A stretch of DNA of 64,000 nt from Agrobacterium tumefaciens str. B6 (GTDB taxonomy: Bacteria; Pseudomonadota; Alphaproteobacteria; Rhizobiales; Rhizobiaceae), in the NCBI RefSeq assembly GCF_001541315.1, contig NZ_LMVK01000009.1, positions 62,001-126,000 of the forward strand, given 5' to 3'. This document shows, piece after piece, positions 1 through 8,454 of this stretch. The position numbers and the translations under genes are program-made. The stretch's first letter is position 1. Every line of letters begins with the position of its first letter. Below the pieces are notes generated by a model. That model had not been told where the DNA came from. It ran no database searches and saw only the letters and a program-made list of their open reading frames with translations.

Positions 1-87
1 CGTGGCATGCACGGCCGCCACGGTTCCCATCAAAATCGAGAGAACGGCAAGGATATGCGGCCAATAGGCAATGACGAGATCAAGCAT
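1..87 (-). CDS. N-terminus of a membrane protein, possibly cardiolipin synthase (partial)
   Basis: A minus-strand reading frame enters from the left edge and starts at an ATG at 87. Only 29 codons are inside the window. They encode a hydrophobic segment (MLDLVIAYWPHILAVLSILM, then GTVAAVHA) typical of an N-terminal membrane anchor. This resembles the start of rhizobial cardiolipin synthase/phospholipase D-family proteins, but that is recollection of the family start and no catalytic HKD motif is in view. It diverges from the pyridoxal kinase gene across about 220 bp that should hold both promoters. The frame is well supported, the function is weakly supported. Confidence 0.45.
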   Translation of the reverse strand, partial: MLDLVIAYWPHILAVLSILMGTVAAVHAT

Positions 88-311
88 GGTACAACTATAG
101 AGTACTTCGGCAATCCCGCAATGACACGCAGGAAACGCTGGCAGAGACAAAGAACCTGACCGCGCCATGCTTTTGCGGGACAGACCCTTGCGGGATTAAC
201 AGTGGAAACCGGCCTTGCGATATGTCATGAGAGCGCATCTTGATCTTTGGCAGTGGCAGGGCGAGGTGCACTTGCGGGCTTTCTGCCTCGTTTGAAAGCA
301 AGAAGGCCGTG

Positions 312-1187
312 ATGCAGGAAAATACACAGGGCGCTGTCATCGTCATTTCCAGCCATGTCATGCGTGGCTCCGTCGGCAACCGCGCGGCGGTCTTTGCGCT
401 TGAGACGCTGGGTTATCCTGTCTGGGCGGTGCCCACCATCGTCATGCCCTGGCATCCCGGCCACGGCCCGTCCACCCGCATGCGCTTTCAGGACGACGAT
501 TTCGACAAGGCAATGACCGACCTCGAAAACGCCAAATGGATCGGCGAGGTCAAGGCTGTCCTGACCGGTTATTTCGGCAGCGCGGCGCAGGTGCGCTCCG
601 TCGCAAGGCTGATCCGCAATCTGAAGGAAAAGAACCCGTCGCTGATTTATGCCTGTGACCCGGTCATGGGCGATCTGGGCGGGCTTTACATTCCCCTTGA
701 GACTGCCGAAGCCATCCGTGATCACCTCATCCCGCTTGCCACGGTCGCCACGCCAAACCGTTATGAACTGGCCTGGATGAGCGGCGCCGAGCTTGAGACC
801 AACAATGCCATCATGGATGCCGCACTTTCCCTCGGCCCGCCGAAAATGCTGGTCACCTCAGCCGTGCCGATGATGACGGGCGGCACCGGCAACCTCTACC
901 TCAGCGGCCGCCACGCACTGCTTGCCGAACATCGCGCCATCGAAAATGCGCCGAACGGTCTCGGCGACCTGATGTCGGCGCTGTTCCTCGCCCGCCTGCT
1001 GGAAGGTCTCGATGATGAAAAGGCGCTGCAGCTGGCAACCGCCAGCGTCTTCGAAATTCTGGCCCGCACCAAAAAACGCGACATGAACGAACTGACGCTG
1101 GAGACCGACTCTTCAAGTCTCTCCACACCCATGGCCATGGTGCAGATGCGTCATCTCTTGCATCCTTCGCGCAGCAAGCGCAAATAG
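312..1187 (+). CDS. pdxY: Pyridoxal kinase PdxY
   Basis: Cytoplasmic kinase that phosphorylates pyridoxal to pyridoxal 5'-phosphate in the B6 salvage pathway. The 291-residue product has the usual PdxY length. The N-terminal SSHVMRGSVGNRAA segment matches the substrate-binding start of the family. ACDPVMGD lies in the middle, and NAPNGLGDLMSALFLARLL near residue 215 carries the anion-hole Gly and catalytic Asp of the ribokinase fold. The frame is open further upstream to 240, but similarity begins at the ATG at 312, which follows an AAGAAGG-like ribosome-binding site. It is monocistronic and followed by a palindromic repeat. Confidence 0.88.
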   Translation: MQENTQGAVIVISSHVMRGSVGNRAAVFALETLGYPVWAVPTIVMPWHPGHGPSTRMRFQDDDFDKAMTDLENAKWIGEVKAVLTGYFGSAAQVRSVARLIRNLKEKNPSLIYACDPVMGDLGGLYIPLETAEAIRDHLIPLATVATPNRYELAWMSGAELETNNAIMDAALSLGPPKMLVTSAVPMMTGGTGNLYLSGRHALLAEHRAIENAPNGLGDLMSALFLARLLEGLDDEKALQLATASVFEILARTKKRDMNELTLETDSSSLSTPMAMVQMRHLLHPSRSKRK

Positions 1188-1193
1188 CGACTA

Positions 1194-1292
1194 GAGCATT
1201 TCCAGGAAAAGTGGCCCCCGGTTTTCCGGCTGGAAATGCGGAAACAAGGAGTTGGAGCGGCTTCGCGGTTCGAAGAAAAGCGAAAATGCTCC
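1194..1292. repeat. RIME-like palindromic intergenic element
   Basis: This roughly 99-bp block between pdxY and the carbonic anhydrase gene starts with GAGCATTTCC and ends with AAATGCTCC, so its ends are inverted. An inner pair GGAAAAGTGG / CGGTTTTCCG makes further partial stems. A shorter copy lies at 24543-24608 and a diverged one just before 39960. The pattern matches Rhizobium-specific intergenic mosaic elements in composition and position. Assignment to a named subfamily is from memory. Confidence 0.6.
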
Positions 1293-1361
1293 AAAGGATT
1301 GGTCTTCAACGCACCGAGTTCTTCTCTTGATCTTGGTCCAAGCACAACGGTACTGCGATAG

Positions 1362-2003
1362 ATGAAAGATTTTCCGGAAAACCTTCTCAACGGCTACAAG
1401 AACTTCATGAGCGGTCGTTATGTCGACGAACGCGAAAGATATCGCGTTCTGGCCGAGACCGGACAGAAACCGCAGACCCTGTTCATTGCCTGTTGTGACT
1501 CCCGTTCGGCGCCGGAAACCATTTTCGACTGCGGACCGGGAGAGCTTTTCGTCATGCGGAACGTCGCCAACATGGTGCCGCCCTACGAGCCGGATGGACA
1601 GTACCACGCCACCTCCGCCGCCATCGAATATGCCGTGCAGGTTCTGAAGGTGAAGGACATCGTCGTCATGGGCCACGGCCGCTGCGGCGGCATTCAGGCA
1701 GCACTCGATCCCAATCTCGAGCCGCTGTCACCCGGCGATTTCATCGGTAAATGGATGAACATGGTCAAGTCGGCGGCCGAACAGATCCAGAGCAACGACA
1801 TCATGACCGCCTCCGAGCGCCAGACGGCGCTGGAGCGCGTTTCCATCCGCAACTCCATCGCCAATCTGCGCGGCTTCCCCTTCGTCAAGGCGCAGGAAAC
1901 CGCCGGCAAGGTGAAGCTGCACGGCGCATGGTTCGATATTTCGACCGGAGAATTGTGGGTGATGGACAGCAAAACGGGCGACTTTCGCCGCCCGGACCTG
2001 TGA
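1362..2003 (+). CDS. Beta-class carbonic anhydrase
   Basis: Interconverts CO2 and bicarbonate in the cytoplasm, supplying bicarbonate to carboxylases. The 213-residue product carries the beta-class zinc site: Cys44 with the Asp46/Arg48 dyad in ACCDSRS, and His105/Cys108 in GHGRCGG. The length and the closing GAWFDISTGEL strand are normal for the bacterial enzyme. The ATG at 1362 is the first start in frame; its ribosome-binding site is weak (gcgatag). The gene stands alone between two repeat elements. Confidence 0.92.
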   Translation: MKDFPENLLNGYKNFMSGRYVDERERYRVLAETGQKPQTLFIACCDSRSAPETIFDCGPGELFVMRNVANMVPPYEPDGQYHATSAAIEYAVQVLKVKDIVVMGHGRCGGIQAALDPNLEPLSPGDFIGKWMNMVKSAAEQIQSNDIMTASERQTALERVSIRNSIANLRGFPFVKAQETAGKVKLHGAWFDISTGELWVMDSKTGDFRRPDL

Positions 2004-2072
2004 TTGAAGCGGATTGAGAGAGCGAGACGTCCTGGGTGGCCATTAATCTGCCCGGCAATCAAACCTCTCCTT

Positions 2073-2165
2073 CGTGATCCTCGGGCTTGACCCGAGGATC
2101 ACGTCGGTTATGCGGGAAGCCTCTGTCGGACGCTACGTCGCTGGATGCCGGATCAAGTCCGGCAT
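2073..2165. repeat. Two adjacent palindromic repeats (CCTCGGGCTTGACCCGAGG type and a relative)
   Basis: A perfect 13-bp stem with a 5-nt loop occupies 2073-2103 (core CCTCGGG CTTGA CCCGAGG). A second hairpin, ATGCCGGA TCAAG TCCGGCAT, occupies 2145-2165. The two share the TCAAG/CTTGA loop, so they are variants of one family, also found at 9955, 14526 and 27204. They sit between convergent genes and may end transcription from both sides, although neither has a T-run. Confidence 0.75.
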
Positions 2166-2199
2166 GACGAAAGCGAAATTTTAGTCCGCAGAAACAGCC

Positions 2200-3015
2200 T
2201 TATTGGCCGTCGATCGCCTTGCCGATGAACGCAATGGCCTGCTGGTAGACGCTTGCAGCGTTCCAGCCCTGAATGGCGGCATAGTTCGCCTGACCCTGCT
2301 GATAGCCCGCACCACGCTGCCAGCCATGGCCGACGAGGAAGTTCGCGGTGGAAGCCAGCGCATCGGCGCGCGAGCCGACGAGATCGATACGGCCGTCGCG
2401 GTCGAAATCCACGCCATAGCGCACGACGTTCAGCGGCAGGAACTGCGTCTGGCCGATTTCACCATGGGCAGCGCCCTTGGCGTTGACGTTCAGCGAACCG
2501 CTGCCAACGAGCTTAAGGGCCGCATAGAGCTGCTCGGTGAAATAATCCGAACGGCGGCAGTCGAAGGAAAGCGTCGCAACGGCGGAAAGCGTATGCTGGT
2601 TGCCCATGAAGCCGCCAAAACCGGTTTCCATGCCCCAGATGGCGAGCAGCGGACCAGCCGGCACGCCATAAGCGCGTTCGATGGACGCAAACAGAGCTGC
2701 ATTGTTCTTCTTCATGGTCTTGCCGCGTGAAATGATCGTCTGACCACCGCGCTTCTGCATGAACTGTTCGAAGGACAGCTTGAAGCTGTGCTGACCGCGA
2801 TCGGCGCGGATCGTCGCCTGGTTGTAGGAGACGCCGGAGAAGGCACGGTCAAGCACCGAGGCGCTGACGCCGCGGCCCGCTGCTTCCTGCTTGAAGGCGC
2901 CGACCCAGGCATCAAAGCCCGCCGAGGTGTTGCTGCATTGCGCAGCCATAACCGGCGTCGCTGCCAGAACCGAAACCATGGCCACACCAGCCAGAATTAC
3001 CTTCATTGCCCGCAT
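2200..3015 (-). CDS. Lytic murein transglycosylase (MltB-like, SLT domain)
   Basis: Cleaves the glycan strands of peptidoglycan in the periplasm to give 1,6-anhydromuropeptides. A signal peptide ends near AATPVMA|AQC. The catalytic Glu lies in the WGMETGFGG segment (residue 130 counting from the ATG at 3015), followed by the LSFDCRRSDYFTEQL region and by GEIGQTQFLP, typical of the MltB family. At 271 residues it lacks the C-terminal peptidoglycan-binding domain of longer relatives. A TTG lies one codon earlier and an ATG three codons later; GAAGGCAG at good spacing favours 3015. No lipobox is evident, so it is probably soluble in the periplasm. Confidence 0.88.
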   Translation of the reverse strand: MRAMKVILAGVAMVSVLAATPVMAAQCSNTSAGFDAWVGAFKQEAAGRGVSASVLDRAFSGVSYNQATIRADRGQHSFKLSFEQFMQKRGGQTIISRGKTMKKNNAALFASIERAYGVPAGPLLAIWGMETGFGGFMGNQHTLSAVATLSFDCRRSDYFTEQLYAALKLVGSGSLNVNAKGAAHGEIGQTQFLPLNVVRYGVDFDRDGRIDLVGSRADALASTANFLVGHGWQRGAGYQQGQANYAAIQGWNAASVYQQAIAFIGKAIDGQ

Positions 3016-3236
3016 CAAAATCTGCCTTCGATATCCTTTGGGGAATTTTTCCCGAGAACCAAACCGTCAATACTGTATGATTCAGGTGCCAAAACTGTCT
3101 TTTGGCGGCCTAAATTGCCTTTCGACAGCAAGGCCTGCAAATAAACTGGCCGTGATCTCGCCAATTATAAAACCCGCCTGCCCCACACAGAACAGACGGG
3201 TTATACTTAACGAACCTTAAAAAATCGTATCGTAGA

Positions 3237-4271
3237 TCAGGCAGCCGCCTTGCGGGGCTTGATGAGACCACGATTGACCAGGAGTTCGGCGATCTGGATG
3301 GCATTGAGGGCAGCGCCCTTGCGCAGATTGTCCGAAACAACCCAGATGTTGAGGCCGTTTTCAACCGTCGCATCTTCGCGGATACGCGAAATATAGGTCG
3401 CATCCTCGCCAGCGGATTCAACCGGCGTGATGTAGCCGCCATCTTCATGCTTGTCGATGACGAGGCAACCCGGCGCTTCGCGCAGGATGTCACGCGCCTG
3501 ATCGGCGGTGATCTCGTTTTCGAACTCGATGTTGACCGATTCCGAATGACCGATGAAGACCGGAACGCGCACAGCCGTGCAGGTTACCTTGATCTTCGGA
3601 TCGAGCATCTTCTTGGTTTCCGCCAGAACCTTCCACTCTTCCTTGGTATAGCCGTCTTCCATGAAGACATCGATATGCGGAATGACGTTGAAGGCGATAC
3701 GCTTGGTGAACTTCTTGGTTTCGACCGGATCGGCCACGAAGACGGCGCGGGTCTGCTGGAACAGCTCGTCCATGCCTTCCTTGCCGGCGCCGGAAACGGA
3801 CTGGTAGGGGGAGACAACGACGCGCTTGATCTTGGCGAAGTCATGCAGCGGCTTCAGCGCGACGACGAGCTGTGCCGTGGAGCAATTCGGGTTGGCGATG
3901 ATGTTCTTCTTGGTGAAGCCCGCAACCGCATCGGCATTGACTTCCGGAACGATCAGCGGAACGTCCTGATCGTAGCGCCATGCGGACGAGTTATCGATGA
4001 CGACGCAGCCCTGCTGGCCGATCTTCGGCGACCACTTCTTGGACACATCACCGCCGGCAGACATCAGGCAAATATCGGTATCGGAAAAATCGTAGTTTTC
4101 GAGGTTCGAGACCTTCAGCGTGCGATCGCCATAGGAGACTTCCGTGCCCTGCGAACGGGCGGAAGCAAGAGGCACGACTTCATCGGCGGGAAAACCGCGT
4201 TCGGCCAGGATATTGAGCATTTCGCGACCGACGTTGCCGGTGGCGCCTGCAATTGCAACTTTGAAACCCAT
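3237..4271 (-). CDS. asd: Aspartate-semialdehyde dehydrogenase
   Basis: Reduces aspartyl phosphate to aspartate semialdehyde, the branch point to lysine/diaminopimelate, threonine, isoleucine and methionine. The 344-residue protein starts with the NADP-binding VAIAGATGNVGREML, has the active-site Cys130 in NPNCSTAQ and the His region PVFIGHSESVNIEF. The ATG at 4271 follows AGAGAG; a TTG two codons upstream is unlikely to be used. The 5' region has a promoter-like pair, a short Thr/Ile/Lys-rich frame and alternative pairings reaching the ribosome-binding site, described separately as a candidate attenuation leader. Confidence 0.96.
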   Translation of the reverse strand: MGFKVAIAGATGNVGREMLNILAERGFPADEVVPLASARSQGTEVSYGDRTLKVSNLENYDFSDTDICLMSAGGDVSKKWSPKIGQQGCVVIDNSSAWRYDQDVPLIVPEVNADAVAGFTKKNIIANPNCSTAQLVVALKPLHDFAKIKRVVVSPYQSVSGAGKEGMDELFQQTRAVFVADPVETKKFTKRIAFNVIPHIDVFMEDGYTKEEWKVLAETKKMLDPKIKVTCTAVRVPVFIGHSESVNIEFENEITADQARDILREAPGCLVIDKHEDGGYITPVESAGEDATYISRIREDATVENGLNIWVVSDNLRKGAALNAIQIAELLVNRGLIKPRKAAA

Positions 4272-4277
4272 GATCAA

Positions 4278-4409
4278 GCTCTCTTTCTGTCTCTCCTCTT
4301 TTTGGTGAGGTGGGAACCCGCATTAGATCGCGGCTTCCACGATCCCCGGCCAAACCGGGGAGAGAGCGGTGGCCAGAGACGTCAGACGGTTTTAATCGTC
4401 GTTTTGGCC
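4278..4409 (-). promoter_or_regulatory. Candidate asd leader with alternative RNA pairings
   Basis: Read on the minus strand, three pairings can be seen. CCCCGG-CCGGGG forms a 6-bp hairpin (4344-4360). GGCCAAA at 4409-4403, inside the leader reading frame, can pair with TTTGGCC at 4354-4348, inside that hairpin, so the two are mutually exclusive. GCTCTCT at 4367-4361, directly 5' of the hairpin, is a perfect complement of AGAGAGC at 4284-4278, the ribosome-binding region of asd. Ribosome position on the leader frame could thus decide whether asd translation is masked. No T-run follows the hairpin, so control would be translational. Inference from complementarity only. Confidence 0.35.
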
Positions 4410-4495
4410 GTAATTCGGATAGAATAAGAAAGGCGCGGATCATCGCCGGCGGATTGTGCCGGTCCTTCCATGACGAACATGTCTGCAACATGCAT
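4382..4495 (-). CDS. Candidate 37-residue leader peptide upstream of asd
   Basis: A short frame starts at ATG 4495 (or TTG 4501) just after AAGAAGGAG at about 4517-4509 and ends at 4382, 110 nt before asd. Its last 12 codons encode IRITAKTTIKTV: four Thr, three Ile and two Lys. The first half holds three further Met residues. Thr, Ile, Lys and Met are the end products derived from the asd product, the layout expected of an attenuator peptide such as ThrL. No homology was checked and a frame this short can arise by chance. The promoter-like pair just upstream and the pairings just downstream make it worth listing. Confidence 0.4.
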   Translation of the reverse strand: MHVADMFVMEGPAQSAGDDPRLSYSIRITAKTTIKTV

Positions 4496-4526
4496 GCGCA
4501 AGGTGATGCTCCTTCTTCGCCAGAAG

Positions 4527-4555
4527 CTATTAGAAGGTTTCTTGTTTGTGTCAAG
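4527..4555 (-). promoter_or_regulatory. Putative sigma-70 promoter for the asd leader
   Basis: On the minus strand CTTGAC (4555-4550) and TAATAG (4532-4527) are separated by exactly 17 nt, a good match to the alphaproteobacterial housekeeping promoter. The predicted start near 4520 falls directly before the AAGAAGGAG ribosome-binding site of the 37-codon frame and would give asd a leader of about 250 nt. Confidence 0.45.
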
Positions 4556-4779
4556 AAAAAAGGCGCGTTTCAGGCCATCCGGTGCGGGCAGGCCAAAACC
4601 GCCCTGCGACATTTTTGCACATTATACATTAGACTAAAGTCATAATCCGAAAGCATCGCTCTTATTGGGGTTAATTTTCTGTCACTCTGACATCACGCGC
4701 ATTGCAGCCGCAAGGTTTGCCCGGAGGAGAGAGATGGGCTCCGCAATGCGCCGATTGGGACATCTGTGGAGGACAGACA

Positions 4780-6663
4780 ATGGCAAATGTTGCAGCCGTA
4801 AGCGGCGCAGCCCGTCCGATGACGGGTGAAGAGAAGAAGGTGATTTTCGCCTCTTCTCTCGGAACGGTCTTCGAATGGTATGACTTCTATCTATACGGCT
4901 CGCTCGCGATCTATATCGGTGCGAACTTCTTCAGCCAATATCCGGAAACGACACGCAACATCTTTGCGCTTCTGGCCTTTGCCGCCGGCTTCCTCGTGCG
5001 CCCCTTCGGTGCACTGGTGTTCGGCCGCTTGGGCGACATTGTCGGCCGTAAATATACCTTTCTCGTCACGATCCTGATCATGGGCGTTTCGACCTTCCTC
5101 GTCGGTGTGCTGCCCAGCGCATCGCAGATCGGCATCGCCGCTCCGATCATCCTGATCGCTCTGCGCATGCTGCAGGGTCTGGCACTTGGCGGTGAATATG
5201 GCGGTGCGGCGACCTACGTGGCCGAACACGCGCCCAACGGCCGCAGGGGCTATTACACCTCGTGGATCCAGACGACGGCGACGCTCGGCCTGTTCCTCTC
5301 GCTGGTGGTCATCCTCGGTGTGCAGTTCGCACTCGGCAAGGAAGCCTTCGCCGCCTGGGGCTGGCGCATTCCCTTCCTCGTTTCCGTTCTGCTGCTCGGC
5401 GTATCCGTCTGGATCCGTCTGAAAATGAACGAATCCCCCGCCTTCAAGAAGATGAAGGAAGAGGGCAAGACCTCCAAGGCCCCGCTCAGCGAAGCCTTCG
5501 GCCAGTGGAAAAACGCCAAGATCGCCCTGCTTGCCCTCGTCGGCGCCGTCATTGGCCAGGCCGTCGTCTGGTACACCGGCCAGTTCTACGCGCTGTTCTT
5601 CCTGCAGAGCATTCTGAAGGTGGACGGGCAATCGGCCAACATCATGGTCGCGGCAGCGCTCATCCTCGGCACCAGCTTCTTCGTGATCTTCGGCTGGCTT
5701 TCCGACAAGATCGGCCGCAAGCCGATCATCATGGCCGGTCTCGTTCTCGCAATGCTGACCTACTTCCCGCTGTTCAAGGCGCTCACCTGGGCTGGCAACC
5801 CGGCACTTGCGCAAGCGCAGGCCAGCGTTCGCGCCACCGTGACCGCAGCTCCGGGCGACTGCAAATTCCAGTTCAATCCGACAGGCACGGCGAAATTCAC
5901 CACATCCTGCGATATCGCCACCTCGTTCCTGACGCGCAACTCCGTTCCCTATGACGTCGTTGCGGGAGCGGCCGGCGAACCGGCGAGCGTCAAGATCGGC
6001 GACGCCACCATCGCCAGCTACGACGCCATCGCAGCCGGCGCGGATGCATCTGCAAAGGACAAGGCCTTCCAGAAGCAGGTCAACACCGCGTTGCACAACG
6101 GCGGCTACCCGCTGGTGCGCGGTGCGGCACAGGTGCCGGATGCGAAACTGGACGCCTTCATCGCAGCCAACCCGGAACTCAACCTCAATGCGGTAGCCGT
6201 TCGTGCCGCCGACAAGAAGATGGTCGCAACCGACAAGCTGGTGGCGGACAAGCTGCTGACGCCGGCCGAGACCGCCGGAGCGACTGAGATGGCCGTCTAC
6301 ACCATTGCCGGCGGCGGCGCCTTCGCCATGGTGGCCGATCCGGCCGCCGTGAACTGGGTCGTCATCATCGCGGTCCTGACCGTGCTCGTCATCTATGTGA
6401 CGATGGTCTATGGCCCGATCGCGGCCCTGCTGGTCGAACTGTTCCCGACCCGCATCCGCTACTCCGGCATGTCGCTGCCCTATCACATCGGCAACGGCTG
6501 GTTTGGCGGCCTTCTGCCTGCCACCGCCTTCGCGATGAGCGCGGCGAAAGGCGACATCTATTACGGCCTCTGGTATCCGATCGTTTTCGCAGGCATCACG
6601 CTCGTCGTCGGCCTGCTGTTCCTGCCGGAAACCAAGGATCGCGACATCCACACCATGGATTGA
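4780..6663 (+). CDS. MHS-family MFS transporter with large inserted domain
   Basis: Inner-membrane metabolite:proton symporter. The start SSLGTVFEWYDFYLYGSLA, the RPFGALVFGRLGDIVGRKYTF loop and QGLALGGEYGGAATYVAEH are signatures of the metabolite:H+ symporter branch. At 627 residues it is much longer than the usual 430-450, because about 185 residues (roughly 335-522) with no obvious membrane segments interrupt it after transmembrane helix 9 or so. That block has two Cys (GDCKFQF and TTSCDIAT) that could form a disulphide, so it is probably periplasmic. The ATG at 4780 follows TGGAGGAC; the frame is open upstream without similarity. Substrate unknown. I see nothing definite in 4556-4779, upstream of it. 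Confidence 0.88.
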   Translation: MANVAAVSGAARPMTGEEKKVIFASSLGTVFEWYDFYLYGSLAIYIGANFFSQYPETTRNIFALLAFAAGFLVRPFGALVFGRLGDIVGRKYTFLVTILIMGVSTFLVGVLPSASQIGIAAPIILIALRMLQGLALGGEYGGAATYVAEHAPNGRRGYYTSWIQTTATLGLFLSLVVILGVQFALGKEAFAAWGWRIPFLVSVLLLGVSVWIRLKMNESPAFKKMKEEGKTSKAPLSEAFGQWKNAKIALLALVGAVIGQAVVWYTGQFYALFFLQSILKVDGQSANIMVAAALILGTSFFVIFGWLSDKIGRKPIIMAGLVLAMLTYFPLFKALTWAGNPALAQAQASVRATVTAAPGDCKFQFNPTGTAKFTTSCDIATSFLTRNSVPYDVVAGAAGEPASVKIGDATIASYDAIAAGADASAKDKAFQKQVNTALHNGGYPLVRGAAQVPDAKLDAFIAANPELNLNAVAVRAADKKMVATDKLVADKLLTPAETAGATEMAVYTIAGGGAFAMVADPAAVNWVVIIAVLTVLVIYVTMVYGPIAALLVELFPTRIRYSGMSLPYHIGNGWFGGLLPATAFAMSAAKGDIYYGLWYPIVFAGITLVVGLLFLPETKDRDIHTMD

Positions 6664-6687
6664 GCGACAACCTGAAGGACATTTTCG

Positions 6688-6717
6688 GAACCCGGCGCGC
6701 AGGCGCCGGGTTTTTTT
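6688..6717 (+). terminator. Rho-independent terminator of the MHS transporter
   Basis: AACCCGGCGC, GCAG loop and GCGCCGGGTT followed by seven T residues, 25 bp after the stop codon. A textbook strong intrinsic terminator. Confidence 0.92.
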
Positions 6718-6806
6718 ATTGCGCCACGGGCCAGCATATCGAACGAGCCTGTCGCAGGGGGCTGTCATTCCGTCGCAGGCAAGACAAAATCAATATGGAG
6801 ACAAAG

Positions 6807-6834
6807 CCCCCCTGAATGGGTTATGACCCCCCTG
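6807..6834. promoter_or_regulatory. Direct repeat CCCCCCTG upstream of pntA
   Basis: CCCCCCTG occurs at 6807-6814 and again at 6827-6834, 20 bp apart start to start, about two helical turns. It lies 27 bp before the pntA start, so it could be a regulator site or part of the untranslated leader. No known factor is recognised. Confidence 0.3.
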
Positions 6835-6860
6835 TATTTTCAGGCAGAGGGAGAGCCATT

Positions 6861-8435
6861 TTGAAGATCGGGACGCCTAAGGAATTATATGAGGGCGAAG
6901 CGCGCGTCGGCATGACGCCCGACAGCGCCCAGGCATTGCAGAAACTCGGATATGATTGCATCCTCGAAACCGGTGCAGGCAAGGCGGCGGGATTTTCCGA
7001 CGACGCCTATCGCGCAGCCGGTGTCACCATCGTCGATAGCGCCGAAGCGCTTTACGCCGGCGCTGATATCATCGCCAAGGTTCGCCCGCCGGAAACGTCG
7101 GAGATTGATCGCCTGTCTTCGGACAAGACGCTGATCTCGTTCTTCTATCCCGCCCAGAACAAGGACCTTCTGGAGCAGGCCAAGGAAAAGGGCGCAAATG
7201 TCATCGCCATGGACATGGTGCCGCGCATTTCCCGCGCCCAGAAGATGGACGCGCTGTCCTCCATGGCCAACATCGCCGGTTATCGCGCCGTCATCGAGGC
7301 GGGCAATAATTTCGGCCGCTTCTTCACCGGTCAGGTGACCGCCGCCGGCAAGGTGCCGCCCGCCAAGGTTCTGGTCATCGGTGCAGGTGTGGCCGGTCTC
7401 GCCGCGATCGGCACGGCCACCTCGCTCGGCGCCATCACCTATGCCTTCGACGTGCGCCCGGAAGTAGCCGAACAGATCGAAAGCATGGGCGCTGAATTCG
7501 TCTATCTCGATTTCGCCGAACAGAGCCAGGATGGTGCCGCCACCGGCGGTTATGCCGCCCCCTCCTCGCCGGAATTCCGCGAGAAGCAGCTCGAAAAGTT
7601 CCGCGAACTCGCTCCGCAGATCGATATCGTCATCACCACCGCGCTCATTCCGGGCCGCGACGCCCCGAAGCTGTGGCTGGCCGACATGGTGGCGGCAATG
7701 AAGCCGGGTTCGGTCATCATCGACCTTGCTGCCGAGCGCGGCGGCAATTGCGACCTGACGGTTCCCGACCAGCGCGTCGTTTCCGACAACGGTGTCATCG
7801 TCATCGGCTACACGGATTTCCCGAGCCGCATGGCGACGCAGGCCTCGACGCTCTATTCCACCAACATCCGTCACATGATGACCGACCTGACGCCCGCAAA
7901 GGACGGCAAGCCGGTTCACAACATGGAAGACGACGTCATCCGCGGCGCGACCGTCACCTATCAGGGCGAGATCACTTTCCCGCCGCCGCCGCCGAAGATC
8001 CAGGCCATCGCCGCGCAGAAACCCAAGGAACGAGCAAAAGAGCTTACGCCTGAGGAAAAGCACGCCAAGGAACGGGCCGAGTTCAAGGCGCAGACGAAAA
8101 GCCAAGTCGGTCTGCTCGTCATCGGTACGGCGGCCCTGCTTCTCGTCGGCCTTTACGCGCCGGCAAGCTTCATGAGCCATTTCATCGTCTTCGTGCTCGC
8201 CTGCTTTATCGGCTTCTCCGTCATCTGGAATGTCAGCCACTCGCTGCACACGCCGCTGATGGCGGTGACGAACGCGATTTCCGGCATCGTCATTATCGGC
8301 GCGCTGCTGCAGATCGGTTCCGGCAACTGGCTGGTGGTGCTCCTCGCCTCACTTTCCGTCCTGATCGCGACGATCAACATCGTCGGCGGTTTCCTTGTGA
8401 CACGGCGCATGCTCGCCATGTTCCAGAAGTCCTGA
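6861..8435 (+). CDS. pntA: Proton-translocating NAD(P) transhydrogenase subunit alpha
   Basis: With PntB it couples hydride transfer between NADH and NADP+ to proton entry across the inner membrane, a main NADPH source. The 524-residue subunit begins with [19 protein letters not shown], has the NAD-binding [15 protein letters not shown], a charged linker (residues about 380-415) and four C-terminal membrane helices. The alpha part is therefore one polypeptide, as in E. coli, not the split PntAA/PntAB form of several other alphaproteobacteria. The start is judged to be TTG at 6861 after GAGGGAG, because the family N-terminus begins there; an in-frame ATG at 6816 would add 15 unrelated residues. 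pntB follows after 19 bp. Confidence 0.94.
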   Translation: MKIGTPKELYEGEARVGMTPDSAQALQKLGYDCILETGAGKAAGFSDDAYRAAGVTIVDSAEALYAGADIIAKVRPPETSEIDRLSSDKTLISFFYPAQNKDLLEQAKEKGANVIAMDMVPRISRAQKMDALSSMANIAGYRAVIEAGNNFGRFFTGQVTAAGKVPPAKVLVIGAGVAGLAAIGTATSLGAITYAFDVRPEVAEQIESMGAEFVYLDFAEQSQDGAATGGYAAPSSPEFREKQLEKFRELAPQIDIVITTALIPGRDAPKLWLADMVAAMKPGSVIIDLAAERGGNCDLTVPDQRVVSDNGVIVIGYTDFPSRMATQASTLYSTNIRHMMTDLTPAKDGKPVHNMEDDVIRGATVTYQGEITFPPPPPKIQAIAAQKPKERAKELTPEEKHAKERAEFKAQTKSQVGLLVIGTAALLLVGLYAPASFMSHFIVFVLACFIGFSVIWNVSHSLHTPLMAVTNAISGIVIIGALLQIGSGNWLVVLLASLSVLIATINIVGGFLVTRRMLAMFQKS

Positions 8436-8454
8436 GCCGTGTAGGGGACACATA

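Noticed and set aside
4891..6768. A 625-codon open frame on the minus strand opposite the MHS transporter.
   Set aside because: Its protein is full of His, Arg, Asp and Gln runs, as expected from the antisense of a high-GC gene with third-position bias; no family features and no ribosome-binding site.
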